NCBI GenBank assembly: GCA_038503035.1
Contig: JAVSML010000039.1
Location: 248,001 to 312,000 of the forward strand
DNA from: Crocodylus rhombifer
Taxonomy: Eukaryota; Chordata; Crocodylia; Crocodylidae
DNA length: 64,000 nucleotides
Direction: 5' to 3'
The position numbers and the translations under genes were made by a program. Of this stretch, positions 53,780-64,000 are shown piece after piece. Each line of letters begins with the position of its first letter. Within the stretch, counting starts at the first letter, position 1. A model generated the notes under the pieces. It ran no database searches, was not told where the DNA came from, and saw only the letters and a list, made by a program, of their open reading frames with translations.

Positions 53780-54685
53780 CCATTCAATAGCATGCAGAAC
53801 TTGACTGGCCTTGTGTCACTCTTCTGACCTGCAGAACTAACCCTTGAGCGCTACTTTCATACAGTAGTCTTTTCTGCCCCCAGTTACCCCACAACCTCCA
53901 CCACTGGAGGAAGTAGGGAGACAAAGAATTACTGCCCCAGTCTTCCAATACTCCTTAATAACCCATCCTCCCTCAGGCACAGCTGACAAGGTTGCAGATT
54001 GTACCACATTCATAGGAGGAAAGAAAAGAGAATGGTTTGGCTTTGCTTTGTTCTACGGACTGCAGCCGTAACACACATCCCTGTGAAACTCTCCTTTGCA
54101 GACAAGGCCTAAGGCCCTGAACAAGCAAAGCATTTATCTGTGCTTTAATAGGATTTTTCACATATTTAAAGTTTATCAAGTGCTTAGATGCTGTGCTAAA
54201 TTTGACCATACACCCAGATTTCTTCACATGCTTTTGGTTTACAGGTTCTGCTGAGCCAGGCCTAAAAGAAGTGTGAACTGGCCCATTCATCTCAATGGCA
54301 ATTTAAGCTTTGAAGCCTAAATCGCAATTTACATGTCACCATTGCTAATTATTTCACTGATGATGATCTTAACAGCAACATCTTTTTAATGACTGCATTT
54401 GTGTTTATTTAGAAGGCTATAAATAACAACAGTGTAAGTAGAATATATTATCTAGACCAAATATTAAGGGTACTTTATGTTACAAGGAAATACATTGCTC
54501 ACAGAAGCAGAATTATACTGGTTCATTAAAGCTATCTGTCTTTTCTGTTGCTTTAGCAAGCCATACAGAACACCTCCACTATCAACATGCTGCATCATCA
54601 CCAGAATCTGATATGATTTAGCTAATGTGATGATGGTGTATACACCTGCTCTTACTTTTAATGCCTAGGGAAATGTATTAAAAAT
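53780..54685. other. Intergenic, no gene seen
   Basis: AT-rich DNA, no gene or clear repeat recognised. Confidence 0.45.
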
Positions 54686-54689
54686 GCCC

Positions 54690-55430
54690 GAGCCTGAATT
54701 GATTCAATCTTTGCAGGTTAGTCTAACCTGGCTAGGCTGAACTGGTTTGCAACTGCACAGACATCCCAGACATGTAGGCACATGCCTGCAATGGCTCAGG
54801 CTAGAAGCTGAGGGGCGGGTGGTAGAGCAGCCCTTCCATCCCTTCCACAGCATTGAGTTGGGGTGGGGGCATAGTGAGACCCCAACAGAACACTTTGATT
54901 AGCCCAGCAGGGAATTGATAACAGTGTTTATCACCCCATTAAGAAAACAACAGAGGGACATTACTAGCTACCTGTTGATTCAGTAGGGACCATAGCCAGC
55001 ATGTGGTCTGCTGGATAATACACAGACACCTCTTAGCAAGGCAGAGGGAAAGGGGAAATTTCTGCTTAGCAGGGTGTGGTGAGTTGGGGAGGGGGAGCAG
55101 CCCACAGTCTGTGCTGGAGCTGCAGCCAGAGAGCAGAGGGGAGGGGCAAGCTCTGCTGTGGAGCAGAGAGCCCCGCCCAGCCCAGAGAGGATGCTGGGAT
55201 GCTGGGGATGTCTGATTGATCTTAAACCAGCAAGGGGTATAGGACAGGCATTGCATAAATCAGTTTGACCCAAATCAGTTAAGTCTGATTCAACCAGGTT
55301 TATCTCAAACTGGTTTCAGCCATTTTCAAACTAGTTTATGTGCACTGAACATCTGTTCTGTTACAGGTTTAAACCAGTTTCTGATCACTTGAACAGCTTC
55401 ATGTGTAATGTCTGTCCCTAGCCATGATTT
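54690..55430. repeat. Possible DNA-transposon-like block with CTGGTTT motifs
   Basis: Left part 'ctgaactggtttgcaactgcacagacatccc' and right part 'ggtttaaaccagtttctgatcacttgaacag..gtctgtccctag' are roughly inverted around a GC-rich centre (54810-55210). Boundaries are not defined. Confidence 0.35.
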
Positions 55431-56144
55431 TTAAGGACAGTAATAAGGTTCTTCATCATGTAAATAAGCCATAGATTTTTTTTCTGACTCTTTTCCTATT
55501 CAAACCAGCTTTATTTCTGGTATCCGCCTATTTCAGTGAATGTCAAGATGTGACAAGGATGAACATGACACTGGATATGCATTTTATGTATATGGCATGT
55601 TGATCAGAAGTGAAAAAGTTAATAATGTTGATGGCACTTAAAATGTTGAAGGCACTTGAAGAGAAAAATAGAGGATATAAATGCGTTGGGTTTCATATCA
55701 ATAGAGGACAGAGTAGCAGAAAACCATAATGTCCTCTATGATGGCCACCCTAAACTTGAGACCATTGCTCCCTCTTGTATATGTCTAACCCAGAAGCAAA
55801 ACAAGCAATTGTGAGTCCCAGGCAGCTCAGGAAAGGGATAGCGGCCAGGCAAGCAACAGCAGCAGCTGTCAGTATGACATGTACTTTAAGTAGGCACCCC
55901 GGGACCGGTGCCTCACTTACCCACCCCACATTTATGCTACTGGTGTAACTTGGTCTAAACTTTCGACTTCAAGTTAACCACCCTGTGGGATCCCCATACT
56001 GTGGATGCAAGCACTCTCCCAGATTGCATACTATGAAGTATGCTCCATGGTGTTAGAGCCACAGCACTTCACATAGTGGTGAACTGGCTCCCAACCCCTG
56101 ACATGATTGGTACACCTGTCCACATAGGCAGAGCCAAGGGATGT

Positions 56145-56170
56145 GGGGGGGGGGGGGGGGGGCGCCCCCC
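56145..56170. repeat. G18 homopolymer followed by C run
   Basis: Eighteen G (56145-56162) then CG and six C. Likely length-variable and a site of assembly error. Confidence 0.85.
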
Positions 56171-56469
56171 GCTTTTGCTTTTACAGCCCATACCCAGCAC
56201 AGTTACTGGAGTCTGTGTTAGCATGGGTCCAGAATTCAGGGGTTGAATGCCACAGTTGTTTGCCCCCCTCCCTTGCCCATCACTGAATGAATTAGGCAAG
56301 GGAGTGGGGTGCAAACGGTGACAGAGTTCAGCCCCTGGGTACCAGAGGTCCACCAATGCAGGCCCTGGCTGCTGAACTGATGAGCAGGTGAGGTCAGGGA
56401 GCTCACTGCATGTGGTCTGCACTGTAGGCCCCAGAAGGCCTCAGTGCCTGGGCCTTCATGCTTAGGTTA

Positions 56470-57060
56470 AGCTGCATGCTTAATTTAAGTTCTGTATGTG
56501 ACTTGCACCTGGAGACAAGAGGAAGTATGGAAAAATACTGTCCTTTGATTTAGGATGAAATAAGAAGCTGGCTAACTAAATTGAGTAAATATAGTCCAGG
56601 CAAAAAGGAACAGTCTTAAGGAAGAGCTTCACCCACCTAAGAATGGAAAATTACAGTTAAAAACACAGCAAGTCCATATTTGACAAACACAAGCAGGCTT
56701 ATAAATTATGTGTTAGGAGGAAGGCTTAAGCTAATTATGTATTAAGAAATGTAGTAGCTATGAGGTATATAAGGAAGAAGAAAAGTGCCACCCTTCAGAA
56801 CCTAATCCACAACATCTGACTAGTCTACCCTGTGCAGAGCTTTGTTGCAGAAGTCAGGAGTCCCGGACAAGACTTCATAGACTGGCCACCCAGTGATATC
56901 ATGTTCGTATCTTGGGGTGGTGAGCATGTTGCATTGCTTTGACTGAACTATGGCAGTAGAGGAGTTTGTCCTCATTATCTGTTAATTGCTAAGGTTCAGT
57001 AAATTTGCTTATGAAAGGAAAGTTGAGTCACAGTTTCCTCACCTGGTAGAAGTCCTGTAC
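56470..57060 (+). mobile_element. Candidate solo LTR
   Basis: An AT-rich U3-like segment leads to a TATA box ('gaggtatataaggaag' near 56762), then a transcript-like R region ('ctaccctgtgcagagctttg', 'caggagtcccggac') and an AGTAAA ('ggttcagtaaatttgctta' near 56997). This is the layout of a retroviral-type LTR. No coding region is attached, and TG/CA boundaries and target duplication were not pinned. Confidence 0.35.
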
Positions 57061-57429
57061 TAAAGGAGTTTCTTCTCATTAATTGTTATGCAGGCATAAC
57101 AGCACAGCCAAAGGAGATGCAACTGCACCCTCTGCACCCCAACTGGTTCTGTCCCTTTTTATCCACACCTGGTCCTGCAACAATTTGAAACTGGTTCCCA
57201 AACAGTGTCACATGGGAACAGTTTATTTGCTATGCATGTCCACACCCTCAATAGCATATTGTGACATCTCTATGTGTGACCAAATGTGTTGTCTGCATGC
57301 CTCCTAACCATAAAGCCCAAAGTATGCTATAATGAGCACCCGCCTGTTGAATGTTTTGCCAGGTGTCAAGTAACTTGTTTTCATTTTCATTTATATAATC
57401 AGTGATTGGTATCATTCAGGAATACATAG

Positions 57430-57745
57430 CCTTTTGGCCCTGTCAGCTGGGGGAATAGTGTGGGGCCAGTCTATGGGTGGGATTTGATCCTACCTGCCGG
57501 GATTAGGCCCTGACCCCCATACTGCCCTTGTTTCCTGGGATTGGGCCCTGGGGCCCTCTACTGCCTGCCCCTGCTCAGCCCTGCATGTTGGGATTGGCCC
57601 CGCTGGGATCAGGCCCTGCATACCCAACTTAATTCACAGGACCATGGTCCATGGTCCCCCCACGGACCCATGGGAACCTTGAGGGCCAAAAGACACTACA
57701 CTGGGGTCTGGATCTGGCCCACAAGCTCAGAGTGACTACCCCGAT
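57430..57745. mobile_element. Probable hAT-derived fragment
   Basis: Repeated 'gggattaggccctg' and 'ctgggattgggccctg' phrases, and a right end 'ggatctggcccacaagc..gtgactacccc' typical of the local hAT elements. The left end is unclear. Confidence 0.4.
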
Positions 57746-57829
57746 ACAGTTTGATGTTTATTGTGCTTTCCTAGTAGCTCTTCTATACATTTCATCTGTA
57801 CTACTGGTTTTTTTATTGACTCTATAACT

Positions 57830-58320
57830 CAGGGGTCCCAACTCCCCCATCTGTGGGACAGATCCAGCTTGTGAAGCTGTGTAATTTGGCTTCTAGGGCT
57901 TCCCAAGAATCTGGAAAGTTGGTGGCATAGCTCTGTGCACAGGATCCCACTGGCATGGAGCTGGGGCAGCAGGCCCAATCTGGCATGAGTGGGGCTAGAG
58001 TTGGGGCAGAGATCTGGCACATGCAGGTCTGAGGCCAATGTAGTGGGCCCAGTCTGGCATGTGTGGGCTGGGGCCTGATTTGTTGCATATAGGCCTGGGG
58101 CAGCCAGGCTCAATACAGTGTGCAGTGGGCTGGGGTGCCAGGGCCTGATCTGATGTGCCTGGGGCTGAGGAACGACCTAAACCAACACATGTGAGGCCAG
58201 AGCTGTGGCTGTGATATGGTGTGTGGGACAGGGGCTGATTCAGTGTGTGCCCAATTGAGCCCTGGGATTGGCCCATGGAGTGTATCCAGCTGACCCAACC
58301 TTTACCACTCATTTGGCCTG
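57830..58320. mobile_element. Probable hAT element, left end clear
   Basis: It begins caggggtcccaactccc with 'gggacagatccagcttgtg' inside, as in other hAT copies. It then contains diverged short repeats around 'gggcccagtctggcatgtgtggg' and 'ggggcctgat'. The right end is not resolved. Confidence 0.5.
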
Positions 58321-58324
58321 ATAT

Positions 58325-59280
58325 AAGCCATTAGGGTTCTTCTATAGAAGTGTTCAGGCTGGGACAGGAGAGAGAGGAAACCTAGTATACTGATGCTCTA
58401 GCAGATTTATTACTCCTTAGATAGCCCTGGGGAAGCACTGAAGGAACATCGGAAGGAACTTTAAGAAGTTAACAAATTCTTTTTTATTTCTCTTTTCTCA
58501 GCAATTCGATACAGTGGCTCCTATCAGGAAGTCTTTCCTTGTACCCTGGCTGTATTTGAAGTTTGCCCTGTCCTAACAGAACCCCCGGGAGTATTCCATG
58601 AACTGGAAACTTATTCTTCAATTTTTTTTTATTTCTACTGTGTAATAATAAGGCCTTTGGCATAAGAGATTGTTGCTGCATAAATGGCTTCCACTAACAT
58701 AAAGGACTGCGTAGTTGAGCTGCAACATTTAATTTCAACAAATATCTTGACTTCACTTTGCCATTTGTCAAACAGGATGAGACTATTATTATGCATCAAC
58801 ATTTAGTTTCACTAACATTATTTCCTAATCAGAGAGAGCAGAGGAATTATTGTTGCTCTAAGAACTCAGGAGCTTGCTAGGCATAAGACTGTTTTGGGAT
58901 CAAAGAGAAATATTATTAAATGCATAAGATATTGTAAAACTTGCTTTTTATTAATGAAGAGTGGGTTGTAACTTAACTTATATTTTGTTCAAATGAGGAC
59001 TCACTATTAATTACTCCTACCTAGACTATAACATGCAGTGACATTCAGGAAACTATTGACCATGTGATTATTTCCCAGACAGCTGAAACCTGTTTTCCAG
59101 CTTAGGTAAGATTTAATTGTATTTTAACTGTCACCAAACTGGTGGTCTATGCATAGGTGACTGGTGCCTCCTGAGACCGGGGGGCGGGCACAGTTCATAG
59201 GGGGCACAGTTTTGGGCGGCAGCAAGTAACAATTGCCTGCAGAAGCCGGCTAAAGCTAACTTATTTGGCTTTAGGGTAGA
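58325..59280. other. Intergenic, no gene seen
   Basis: AT-rich. Around 59155-59225 'gactggtgcctcctgagacc' and 'gggggcacagttttgggcggc' hint at another DNA-transposon scrap. Confidence 0.4.
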
Positions 59281-59284
59281 GAAC

Positions 59285-59705
59285 CATCTCCAGCCACTTC
59301 ATTCCAGCTAAGGCTTTGTCTAGCCAGGTCTTAAAAACCTCCAAGGGTGGAGAGTACGTAACCTCTTGGCTAACCTGTTCCAAAACTTTACTACTGTCCT
59401 AGTGAGCAAATTTTTCCTAATATCTAACCTAAACTTCCCTTGTTGCAACTTGAGACTGTTGATCCCTGTTATGTCATCTGTCACTGCTGAGAAGACAGTC
59501 TAGATCTATCTTCTTTTGAACCCTGCTTCAGGTAGTTGAAGGCTGCTATTAAATCCCCTCTCAGTCTTCTCTTCTCTAGACTAAATAAACCCCAATTCCT
59601 CAGTCTCTCCTCATAAGTCAAGTGCCCCAGCCCTCTCACCATTTTCATTGCCCTCTACTGTACTCTCTCCAGTTTGTCCATATCCTTTCTGTAGTGGAGG
59701 TAAAA
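59285..59705 (-). mobile_element. Old CR1 LINE 3' region
   Basis: The plus strand shows the reverse complement of CR1 C-terminus and UTR: 'aggtcttaaaaacctccaaggg', 'atctaacctaaacttcccttg', 'taaatcccctctcagtcttct' and 'tactctctccagtttgtccat'. Heavily mutated, with no open frame. Confidence 0.85.
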
Positions 59706-60154
59706 TAAAAACTGGATAAAGTAAATGACTATAGATTATGGATGTATGAAAACCTTAGCATGTGACAAAAGAGGCCAAGCTTAATGGAGTGTCAGCTCTT
59801 TTGCATTAATTGTCTCCAGACGTTGAAAATGTTTGAATTAGGAACCAGGCTATATCTGAATTTTGCAGCATGGGCCTACTGAAAGGTTAAGCTCCCTAAC
59901 CTAATGATCTAAGCCAGAGCTGCCAAAAAAATCTGGCTCTGGATGCGGGATTCTTATGGCCCACCTCTGACTGCAGGGCAGAAGCTTGTTGGTATGGTGG
60001 CCTTCCCCTCCCCTCTTCTCAGATTCAAATGTAAATTAAGATTCAGAGAATCAGTTATTTCAGTGTCAGAAGTGAATGTTCTGACTTCCAATTTATGATC
60101 TGGTCTGACTTCCAGCTTAACCAAGGACTCTTGTCCATTTAATAGCTGCATCAG

Positions 60155-60330
60155 CTCTATCTTCTGGCATCATTTCACTATACAAGAAACATCCAAAAAT
60201 TTAAAGACAGCACGTGATGGAGCTTCCACCACTTCCCTAGTAACATGCTCCACTGGCTAATTCACTCTCCAACATTTTGCCTTATCTCTAGTTTGAATTT
60301 GTCTAGTATGGGTTTCTGCTTCATCAGAAA
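60155..60330 (-). mobile_element. Old CR1/L3-like fragment
   Basis: 'aatttaaagacagcacgtgatgg', 'ttccaccacttccctagtaac' and 'gccttatctctagtttgaa' match the reverse complement of the ancient CR1/L3 3' region. Confidence 0.6.
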
Positions 60331-60687
60331 GCTTCATGTGTACATCTCTTCATCAGCTATCACTACATCTTTATAACATACCTTTATTAAGATCTGATTT
60401 AGGGCTTGATCCAAAGCCATTGAAACCAATGGGAGTTTTATTGTTAACTTCAAGGGTACCAGGAGCAAGCCATCAATGCTTCAGAATGAATGCCATTGTC
60501 ATGAATGTATATGTTCTAATTCTAGATTAACAGGAAAAAAATGGCCTTAATCTTAACCAATTTAGGGCTGGTCTGCCTGCAAACTTGCATTAATTTAAAA
60601 GAATTAATTTCTTAAAACTAACTTTAAATAAGTTTAGCTACTCTTCCCCAAAATAAGGGTGACCAGGCCAACTCTTAAGAAATCAAA

Positions 60688-60959
60688 GTTTTGTCTAGAC
60701 TGGAGGGAGGAGCAGGGGCGGGGGGAGGGAGGGGAAGAAGGGGGCACTTTTGTGCAATTTAAAACTTTTGACCCAATTTTAGCACATCAAGCTTTATCCT
60801 TTAGGAGGCTATAATTCAACCTACTAAAGTGAATTGAAAGCCTTATGTCCTATAATAAAGGTGGTAACATATGTCTACAACAATGCTAAGTGGGGGTTTT
60901 AATCAAGTTAACTAGCATGTCTGAGCTAAAGGTACCTTTATACCCAGTCTAGACAAAAC
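60688..60959. mobile_element. MITE with perfect 16-bp inverted ends
   Basis: gttttgtctagactgg (60688-60703) is the exact reverse complement of ccagtctagacaaaac (60944-60959). The inside is non-coding with a G-rich left part and an AT-rich right part. The GTCTA-AC-type end is reminiscent of crocodilian/turtle MITEs. Confidence 0.75.
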
Positions 60960-61046
60960 CCAGAAGGAGTGCGGTGTGTTGATTAGAGATGGTAGAACTT
61001 CCAAAGATTTTGAAGCATCATTTTGATTGATATGTACTTCCTAAAG

Positions 61047-61276
61047 CAGTGGTTTTCAAGCTTCCTAAAGTTACAGAACCCTTTCATATCACTTCCTTTG
61101 CCATGAAACCCATACCCGTATCCTAAAGACTGATACAGAGCCAAGTGACCCCGTCCCACAATAGTGGTGCACTGCCTCCCAACCTGCTCCTCCATTACCC
61201 TCAATCCCTTTGCAGAACCCCCAATGATCTACCGTGGCACTCCAGGGGTCCACCCAACCTAGTTTGAAAACCACTG
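61047..61276. mobile_element. Non-autonomous hAT element (Charlie-like ends)
   Basis: cagtggttttcaagct and agtttgaaaaccactg are inverted, of the well-known CAGTGGTTCTCAAA type. Putative TSD tcctaaag/cctcaaag agrees at 5 of 8 (last four identical). Confidence 0.8.
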
Positions 61277-61284
61277 CCTCAAAG

Positions 61285-63940
61285 TTCAGAACACTCTTAA
61301 CCAAAATTGTTTTTGTGTAGGAATACCTGGATGTCTCAAAACAACAGCCTTTCTGGTACTTCCTGATTCTATGAAGCTATCATATTTGTAGTTCATGTAG
61401 TACTATATCTCAGTCTCTTCTACAACCAGTAAGTGCTGGGAAAAATGCTGACTGAACTTGTTTGAATTTAAGAAGAAAGATTCAGGTTTGGTTTAAGTTT
61501 GGGACAAAGGCCAATCTGTTGAGAATTCTTCAACAGATGAGTGAGTTAAAGGTACCACTAACAAAAATGTACTCGACACCTGACCCTGGTCATTCTTTGA
61601 GCATTCCTGAGATGTCACATGGATTGCTAAGGAAAAGAGCTTGCATGTTTCTGCTCCAATATTAAGTACATTTATTTTCTGGGATTTGTACTGGCCTTCT
61701 AAAATGAGTAAAACAATCTCTAATTGTGAATACCTTTATTCTAGAAAATCTGCAGTAGCTTACACATAACATGGATTCTATTCCCTGTGGTGCCACATCT
61801 TTCAAATATGTCTTCTTGACACTCGTTAAGTTTTGGGGCTGGATGTTTGGCAGTCCATTTCCTCCCATTTGATCCAAGTGAATTCATACACTGACCCTGG
61901 TCCAGCGCAAGGCCTCTGCACCATGCAAATTCACTTTGCACAGGGAGCTATTCAGGAATAAAAGTGAATTTTAACAATAGTACTGAATTTTTTTACATGA
62001 CAGTTTCTTTTGCAGAAGCACACTGAGTCTATGGACCTTCAGTACTTCATATTCAGTTTGTACAAAAGAAGGAAACCTGAGATGTAAGAAATAATGATTG
62101 AGAGTGTGTCAGGCCTCTTGGAAGCTGACTTTTGGGTTTCTGGTTCAGTGACAGTCAGTGCAATATGCAGCAAACCAGCTCTGCCACCTGGAACAGAATC
62201 TCTACAGAAGTACTCAGTACAGAGGGAGAACCTCATGACCTCAGTCCCCTCATGATATGTCTTTTGTTAACAGGTGGCTTGTATGCTGCTGAAGCAATGA
62301 TCAGAGTCCTCAGGGAGGTGGTGGGATGGAAATACTTTCCATCACTTGTAGTGAAACAAGTACCTCTAGTCAGCAAAGGGAACACAGACATTTATTAACC
62401 AAGTGCTTTATATTTTACACTGATTCTCATAGGTCAAATGCCAGTATATATTTGATTGAGCAACTGTAGAGGATGCTGCGGAGGAGCACAAATACATGTG
62501 TCCTAACTTGATTATCTTTTAGGAGGAAAGTAGAATTTCCTGGCAGAATTGCACCTACTGACCATCTGCAAACTCAAAAAATCTACAAGGTAGAGACATC
62601 CTCTGAATTGCAAGTATCCCAAGATATCAGAATGGTACTCACTGTCTGGAAAAATCTATACGTCTCATTATTTTTTTAAAAGTTTATCACTGGAGTGCCA
62701 ACATTCTTCAGTACTTCTTGTCTCAACAAGGTCATGAACTTATTTTTATACCAATGGAGTAAACTTTCCATGTGAGATAACCAGCCAAAATTATATCATT
62801 TTGTTTCCTTTGCACCATTTTGCCACTTCCATTCCTAAGAAGTAACTTGACCTAAAAACAGAAGGCCAATAAGCCCACGTAGAAAACAAGAGGATGTAGA
62901 AAGTCACTTTCTACCTATGTTATGTATTTATCATAGAAATATGTTCTTTAATATTGATGGCACAGAACATACTAAAGGCTTGTTAAAGTCAATAGCTGTG
63001 CTCCCACTGACTTAGGCACTATGAAGATTGTGCCTTAATCCATTAGAAAGAAACAAAAATGAAAGGACACATTCTAGATGGCACTGGCAATAGCCTCATT
63101 CACTGAAGAATTGTGAAAAATCAATTAGTGTTTTAGCTATTTGACCTTTGTTACAAACATCTGTAGGGAAAGAAAAGCAGTTAGAAAAAATATCCTCTTC
63201 TTCTATTGAGCGGAGGCTCATTTATGGTTTAGATTTTAGTACTAGGTTTGTTCTGAGAAACAGATGAAACTTTATTTTTGTCGTTACAGTTTAGTTTTAT
63301 GTGGTTCGCCAATGGCTGTATTAGCAGATAGTGTGTATTATATGTCTGCGCATTCCTTGAATTTAAATTACACAAAACTGGAACAGATGGACCAGTGGAA
63401 TTCTACACCCACATTTTGTAACAGGAGGTGGAATGATCCTACCTTGATAGGTCTGTGTATACCAGTAATGAATACTGGGATTGCCTTGTGTAATTTAAGA
63501 AGGGAAACAGAAACTAAAATAATCATAGCAAATTGTATGTGCTTTGGGTGTGCCAACACTAAAAACAACCAATTCTCAGCAGTCAGTTTCTCCTAGCTCA
63601 ATTACTTACATAGATGAGATCAGCCTTGTTGTTTACTTCCTACAAAAAGCATTCCCGTTTCACCTGAACCTTGTATACAACAATTTCCCACCATTGCTAA
63701 CACTAGTTCAGCTCTAAGGAAGGTTAGAGGGCTCCAGAGTATTTCACTTGGTGGAGCAGGGTTAGGAAATGCTAAACACACCCATGAGAGCCAGTGGCCT
63801 GTCTGTAATATGGAAGCCAATATTCACACTGATTGTTAGAAGCAATATTAGTAAAAGCTGGGCAGTTTTGCAAATTTTTCATGGTGCAGAGAGACCCCTA
63901 GGGCTTAGCAGGCTTTTTCTCTGTCCGGTTTGCATGAGCA
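61285..63940. other. Intergenic to window end, no gene seen
   Basis: AT-rich DNA with frames up to 110 codons (63264-63596) that show no known domain. No clear repeat was recognised. Confidence 0.4.
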
Positions 63941-63944
63941 GTTG

Positions 63945-63968
63945 ACCAATCCAATCCAATCCGATCCC
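63945..63968. repeat. Short (CCAAT)n array
   Basis: Four imperfect CCAAT pentamers near the window end. Confidence 0.7.
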
Positions 63969-64000
63969 ATCTGAGTTGTATGACTGAAGAAGGTGATGCT

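Noticed and set aside
55891..56100. Possible coding exon in 'gtaggcaccccgggaccggtgcctcactt'
   Set aside because: It is a short palindrome within repeat-like DNA; no open frame of useful length has family resemblance.

Overview
The window is vertebrate nuclear DNA with one recognisable protein-coding gene, a complete copy of SGK1 (serum/glucocorticoid-regulated kinase 1) on the minus strand. Its twelve coding exons lie between 9418 (start) and 4246 (stop) and join to a 431-codon reading frame. The genome type is inferred. CR1 LINEs with the tail form 'tcatag..gctggaaggga', many short hAT-like elements and many foldback MITEs (some possibly of the crocodilian 'Chompy' kind) fit a crocodilian best. 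A turtle is the main alternative, and nothing in the sequence fixes the species.

Layout. 1-3190 lies beyond the 3' end of SGK1 and holds a hAT MITE with a perfect target-site duplication (449-748) and a decayed CR1 fragment (908-2425). 3195-9527 is the SGK1 transcription unit: 3' UTR, twelve coding exons, short introns (109 to 738 bp, one with a GC donor) and a short 5' UTR. 9528-12420 is the GC-rich promoter side: a TATA-like box, a GC box, two CpG-rich blocks separated by a CA/TA microsatellite, and a cluster of three CACGTG E-boxes. 12540-64000 has no gene I can support. It is ordinary AT-rich intergenic DNA filled with repeats: six to eight CR1 pieces, two pieces of another LINE (one split by a CR1 insertion), about ten hAT-type elements (several with 8-bp target-site duplications), a recurring family built on the palindrome TTACTGTGCAGTAA, several foldback elements, two minisatellites and a candidate solo LTR.

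Function. SGK1 is a cytosolic AGC kinase, controlled mainly by transcription and by rapid turnover of its mRNA and protein. The compact gene, TATA/CpG promoter and ATTTA motifs in the 3' UTR fit that pattern. I found no coding neighbour and no convincing alternative first exon of SGK1 in the 50 kb upstream. No RNA genes or CRISPR arrays were seen. The many other open frames are chance frames in GC-rich DNA or frames inside repeats.
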